Of a stretch of DNA of 64,000 nt, positions 60,701 to 64,000 are shown in pieces. The position numbers and the translations under genes are program-made. The stretch comes from Pyrocephalus nanus (taxonomy: Eukaryota; Chordata; Aves; Passeriformes; Tyrannidae). Below the pieces are notes generated by a model. That model saw only the letters and a list, made by a program, of their open reading frames with translations. It was not told the DNA's origin and did no database searches. The stretch lies in the NCBI GenBank assembly GCA_038380795.1, contig CM076259.1, forward strand, positions 101,915,739 to 101,979,738, given 5' to 3'. Each line of letters starts with the position of its first letter. Position 1 is the stretch's first letter.

Positions 60701-62684
60701 TCGGTGCTCTAAGTGACTAATACAAGAGTGCCTTACATCTGTTAGGCAGTAGTACCAAATACAGGGACATGACAGCAACAGGAATCCCTGGCAATCCAGT
60801 ATATGTGTTACAATAATCATGTTAAACTAGAGATTTTTTCCTGTAGTGTTGCAATGTCCACATAGAATCTATGTTGTCATGCACCTGCAGGTGTTTCTTG
60901 GATCCAGATGTAAGTTCCAAAAAAAATCTAAATGAGGAAAATTTCCACCATACTTCCTGCCTATGAATCTTTCCACTAAGATCATTCTCTTAATCAACAG
61001 TTGCACTTTATCCAGCATTTAAACACTGCATGCATTTATATTTAGAACCAGGTAACATTTTGAGATGGTTTTGTGTAAAAATTGAGGAGCTGGTCAAACC
61101 AGCTACCAGAGTGAAGAGAATTTTATTGATAAGGAAGATGACTTCAGTGATTTCTACCCCAATTATGTGTTTCACATTTGCTTGGGAAAAAAAAAAAGTC
61201 ATCTTGGCATGTAGTAGCAGCTGAATCACCAGCTGATAGCATAGCATTTAAAGCCAGAATTAGAAGCCAGCGACAACTATAGTAGAGAGCTAAGTGTTGC
61301 TACATTACAGTTACTCCCAGAAAAGCTGCTCCTGTTCGTCATCCAGAGCCCTTAAAACTGTAGCTTTCCTTTAGGTTTTCCATCAAGACAATGGAATAAT
61401 TGTTTTGTTTTGTTTTCATACAACTTGGGAGTGAATAAGGACTAATAAATCACCCAGCATGATTTTCTGTATGTTAGTTGCTATTAAATGTCGTCCGGTG
61501 TCTGGGATCCAGGCCCAGAGGCACACCTGACTAATATCTCCCAGTATGAGGTCCCGATTTAAAATGTCAAAGATGGGAAATCCACTTTATTAAAGAGTTT
61601 GTTCTGGCAGTTAATGATGCTTATTGTGAAAATCAGTGCCTTATTTCTAATATTACTTCTCTGGCTTCATAATCCACCTACTTGTTCTTGTTTTATCTTC
61701 GCCCTTTAGTCTGAAGATCTTTCTAGTATTCTGTAATTTCTTCTTGAATAAGTACTTGTGCATCAGGCAAGGAAACTAAATATTTGGGCTGGTTTGGCTG
61801 TGTTTCTAAACACACTAAAGAGACGGAAACCTCTGACTTTTTTAATGTAGGCCATTCTTTCTATCTCTGAAACTGTTTCTGTGACACTTTCCTGTACCAT
61901 TTTCAATTTTCAAGCTATTTTAAAGGGCACTAGAATGGCATTCAGTTATGTCTCACCAATGTTCTTTGTAAACCATCTTTTTACCCTGTATTGGTACTTT
62001 ACAGGCATGGTTTACTCTGTATTCTGAAAGTAACATGTTGTTTATCAGCTGTAGTTACTTCAGACATATAAAAGGCGGAAATTCAGTCTTCAGGCAAGTC
62101 ACCTGTTCCATTTTTGGGTCACCTCCTATTGCCAGCACTGCCTCGCCCATGCATAACAAAATAACTGAAGTTTTTAAGTTGAAATGGACAACAGTAGTTC
62201 CCCAGCTTCCCCAGTGATAAATTTGGAACCACGTCAGCAAAGTGGTTCTGTCTGGTGAACTTGCAACTCCTGGTTCTCCAGCAAGGAGTGGATAAACTGA
62301 ACCTGTGCTTTTAAACCTCATCGCCATTTGTATGTTCTCTCAGATGTGTGTTCATTTTTCTAAAAGACCTCGTGTGTGATATTTTGGTTTGAGTATTAAG
62401 TTCTGTCTTGAAAGAAGACATGCATGCTTTCCTTTTCCCTAAATAACTATTCATTGGTTGTAACTAATCATTTTACCCTAACACTGTGTACCTCCTATCC
62501 CATTTAATAAAGCTATCTGGTATTTGTATAGTAACCCTGGAACCAATGAATGCTAAAACATTAAGAATCTTTTTACTTAATTCAATAATTTCCATTCTTT
62601 GGCATCAGATCTCAGTATTACACAGAATTTACAAAGTAAATACCAAAATAAAATCTCTCTTACAATACCTTATTTCATATTTAG

Positions 62685-62781
62685 GAAAAGTCCTGAAAAC
62701 CTTAACTCAGAACAGCTCAAGGAGAAAGAAAAGCAAGGTTTTTTCAGGGCAATAAAAAAGAAAAAGAAGAAATCTCAAACT
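62685..62781 (+). CDS. CDKL5: CDKL5 exon 15
   Basis: This exon has acceptor CATATTTAG and donor ACT|GTAAGT. It completes the split Trp codon and encodes [20 protein letters not shown] then [12 protein letters not shown]. The basic KKKKKK run is the conserved lysine cluster of the CDKL5 tail, probably a nuclear localisation element. Length is 97 nt against 100 nt in human: human reads NISHSEQ where this reads NLNSEQ, one codon less, in frame. The two open frames of 67 and 89 codons that cross it extend into intron sequence; splice sites define the exon. Confidence 0.97.
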
Positions 62782-64000
62782 GTAAGTATGCAGCATTTCT
62801 AATAAAAGAAGTTATATTTGAATTACAAATTGGTTTTGAATTACACCATTTTAATATGCTAAATTAGCACACTACTTTTATTGTATTTATGCTCATGTGT
62901 ATATCTATTTCTTTTATTTTCTCTCGTCACTGTATGAAAGTCAGACTCTTCTCCTGTTCTTGATTTTTCTGCCTTTTCAAATATTTCTTCACTTAATAGT
63001 CCTGTGCATCTTTGTTTTCATTCAGACCCTTTGAGAGCCAGTTTTGATGCAAGTTTTAAGCTGATGTTGCAACAAATTCTTTTGCAGGATCTGGTGATAC
63101 CAATCCAAGAATAGTAAATGCATTGTTGTGTCTCTTCAGAGCTTGAATAATTTCAGGCACCCATATGGAGGAAATCAGACTGTTATAAATGAGAATTCTT
63201 TCCAGAATTTTTCATACAAGTGTCTTGGTAACAGCCTCCATCTTCTTGCTGCATCCCATGACTGGAATAAGGATGATGTATCTTAACCATTCTTAATGTT
63301 TTATGTTTGGTTGAGGGAATAGATTGTGGCTTTTGTTATTCAGTATTTGTTGTCTCACACATTTTTACATTTTCATATGCTTTTTGGGAGGGAGAAAGGA
63401 CTTTCTTTTACCGGAGAAAAGTGATATATTGACACTTCACAAAGTTTTATAGTCTCCCTAAGAACTGAAGTAGCCTAAACATAATCTCATTCTCAAATGA
63501 CAGTTCTGGAAACAGTAAAACATTTCACATTTTATTTGCATAAAATTGTGATGTTTCTATAAGTGTAAATGCAGTTACAGTTTTGAAGATTCTCAGAATG
63601 GAGTAAACCATGCTCACTCCTGGCAAAGGGGAGTAAGGAGTGAGGTGGTGTGACTGAGTGTTGGTGGAGGGCTGATCTGTTGAGAATTGGGGGAGAGGAT
63701 TGGTTACCAGGTTTTTTTTAAAGTTTCTTTGAACTGTGTGGAACATATGCATATCTGTATTAACTAGCACTCAAAAAAGCATCTCACCTGCCTGCTGGGT
63801 GCGATTTAAAGCAATGGCATCTACCTCTCCTTCTGAACTTGTTCATCCTCATATCTGTACACAGTTCAAATATAATCATTTGTATCACACAACTGAACAA
63901 AATGTCTCGATTATAGCTCTGGGATTATTTGATATCATCGGTTTCAGTGATGCATTTTCAAAAAAAAAAAAAAAAGGTGTTAAATTTGCACTGTTATAGT
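62782..64000. other. CDKL5: CDKL5 intron 15 (partial)
   Basis: The text starts with GTAAGT and runs to the window end with a poly-A run at 63960-63975. I looked for the next exon (VPNSDSPDLL-type coding) and did not find it, so it must lie downstream. Confidence 0.85.

Larger units (their letters stand above)
55309..62684. other. CDKL5: CDKL5 intron 14
   Basis: At 7.4 kb (GTGAGT to CATATTTAG), this is the longest complete intron here. It holds a G-rich tract at 56232-56250, a possible polyadenylation signal at 57785-57790 in text that resembles a 3' UTR, an AT/AC low-complexity patch at about 58310-58375 and an A run near 61187. Short open frames on both strands are unrecognised. Confidence 0.88.

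Overview
The window is vertebrate genomic DNA, almost certainly from a bird. It carries the middle portion of one gene, CDKL5 (cyclin-dependent kinase-like 5, a CMGC-family serine/threonine kinase), on the + strand. Three things point to this. There is a run of canonical GT-AG exons whose translations match vertebrate CDKL5 almost residue for residue. Long AT-rich introns separate them. The scattered interspersed repeats are nearly all CR1-type LINE fragments, some ending in the tandem ATTCTGTG tail typical of bird CR1. No second protein-coding gene, RNA gene, CRISPR array or prokaryote-like operon is visible.

Layout, using human coding-exon numbers: bases 1-22688 appear to be the 3' part of the intron upstream of exon 4; the exons for the N-terminus and glycine-rich loop were not found. 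Exon 4 is 22689-22734, exon 5 25268-25404, exon 6 28337-28457, exon 7 29618-29677, exon 8 35127-35217, exon 9 39338-39527, exon 10 42620-42700, exon 11 46864-47024, exon 12 49220-about 50246, exon 13 53591-53696, exon 14 55185-55308 and exon 15 62685-62781. The rest is partial intron 15. With exon 12 ending at 50246, all phases agree and the twelve exons give 2241 nt (747 codons) with no internal stop. The 3' coding exons lie beyond the window.

Exons 4-11 encode the kinase domain from the ATP-binding lysine through HRD, DFG and the TEY activation-loop motif to the end of the C-lobe. Exons 12-15 encode the Ser/Thr/Arg-rich tail. The HRD and DFG aspartate and glycine codons are each split by an intron.

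The most interesting points are structural. A second segment homologous to the end of human exon 12 (53224-53320) sits 3 kb downstream of exon 12 in an incompatible splice phase, while exon 12 itself also ends in a related sequence. Exon 11 has an in-frame 3-codon insertion relative to human. Retention of intron 14 would give an immediate stop, followed about 2.5 kb on by a good polyadenylation signal. A degenerate CR1 endonuclease on the - strand seems to be interrupted by a CR1 3'-end fragment. I see no sign of a new biological system; this is an ordinary intron-rich stretch of a conserved gene with a few exon-architecture oddities.
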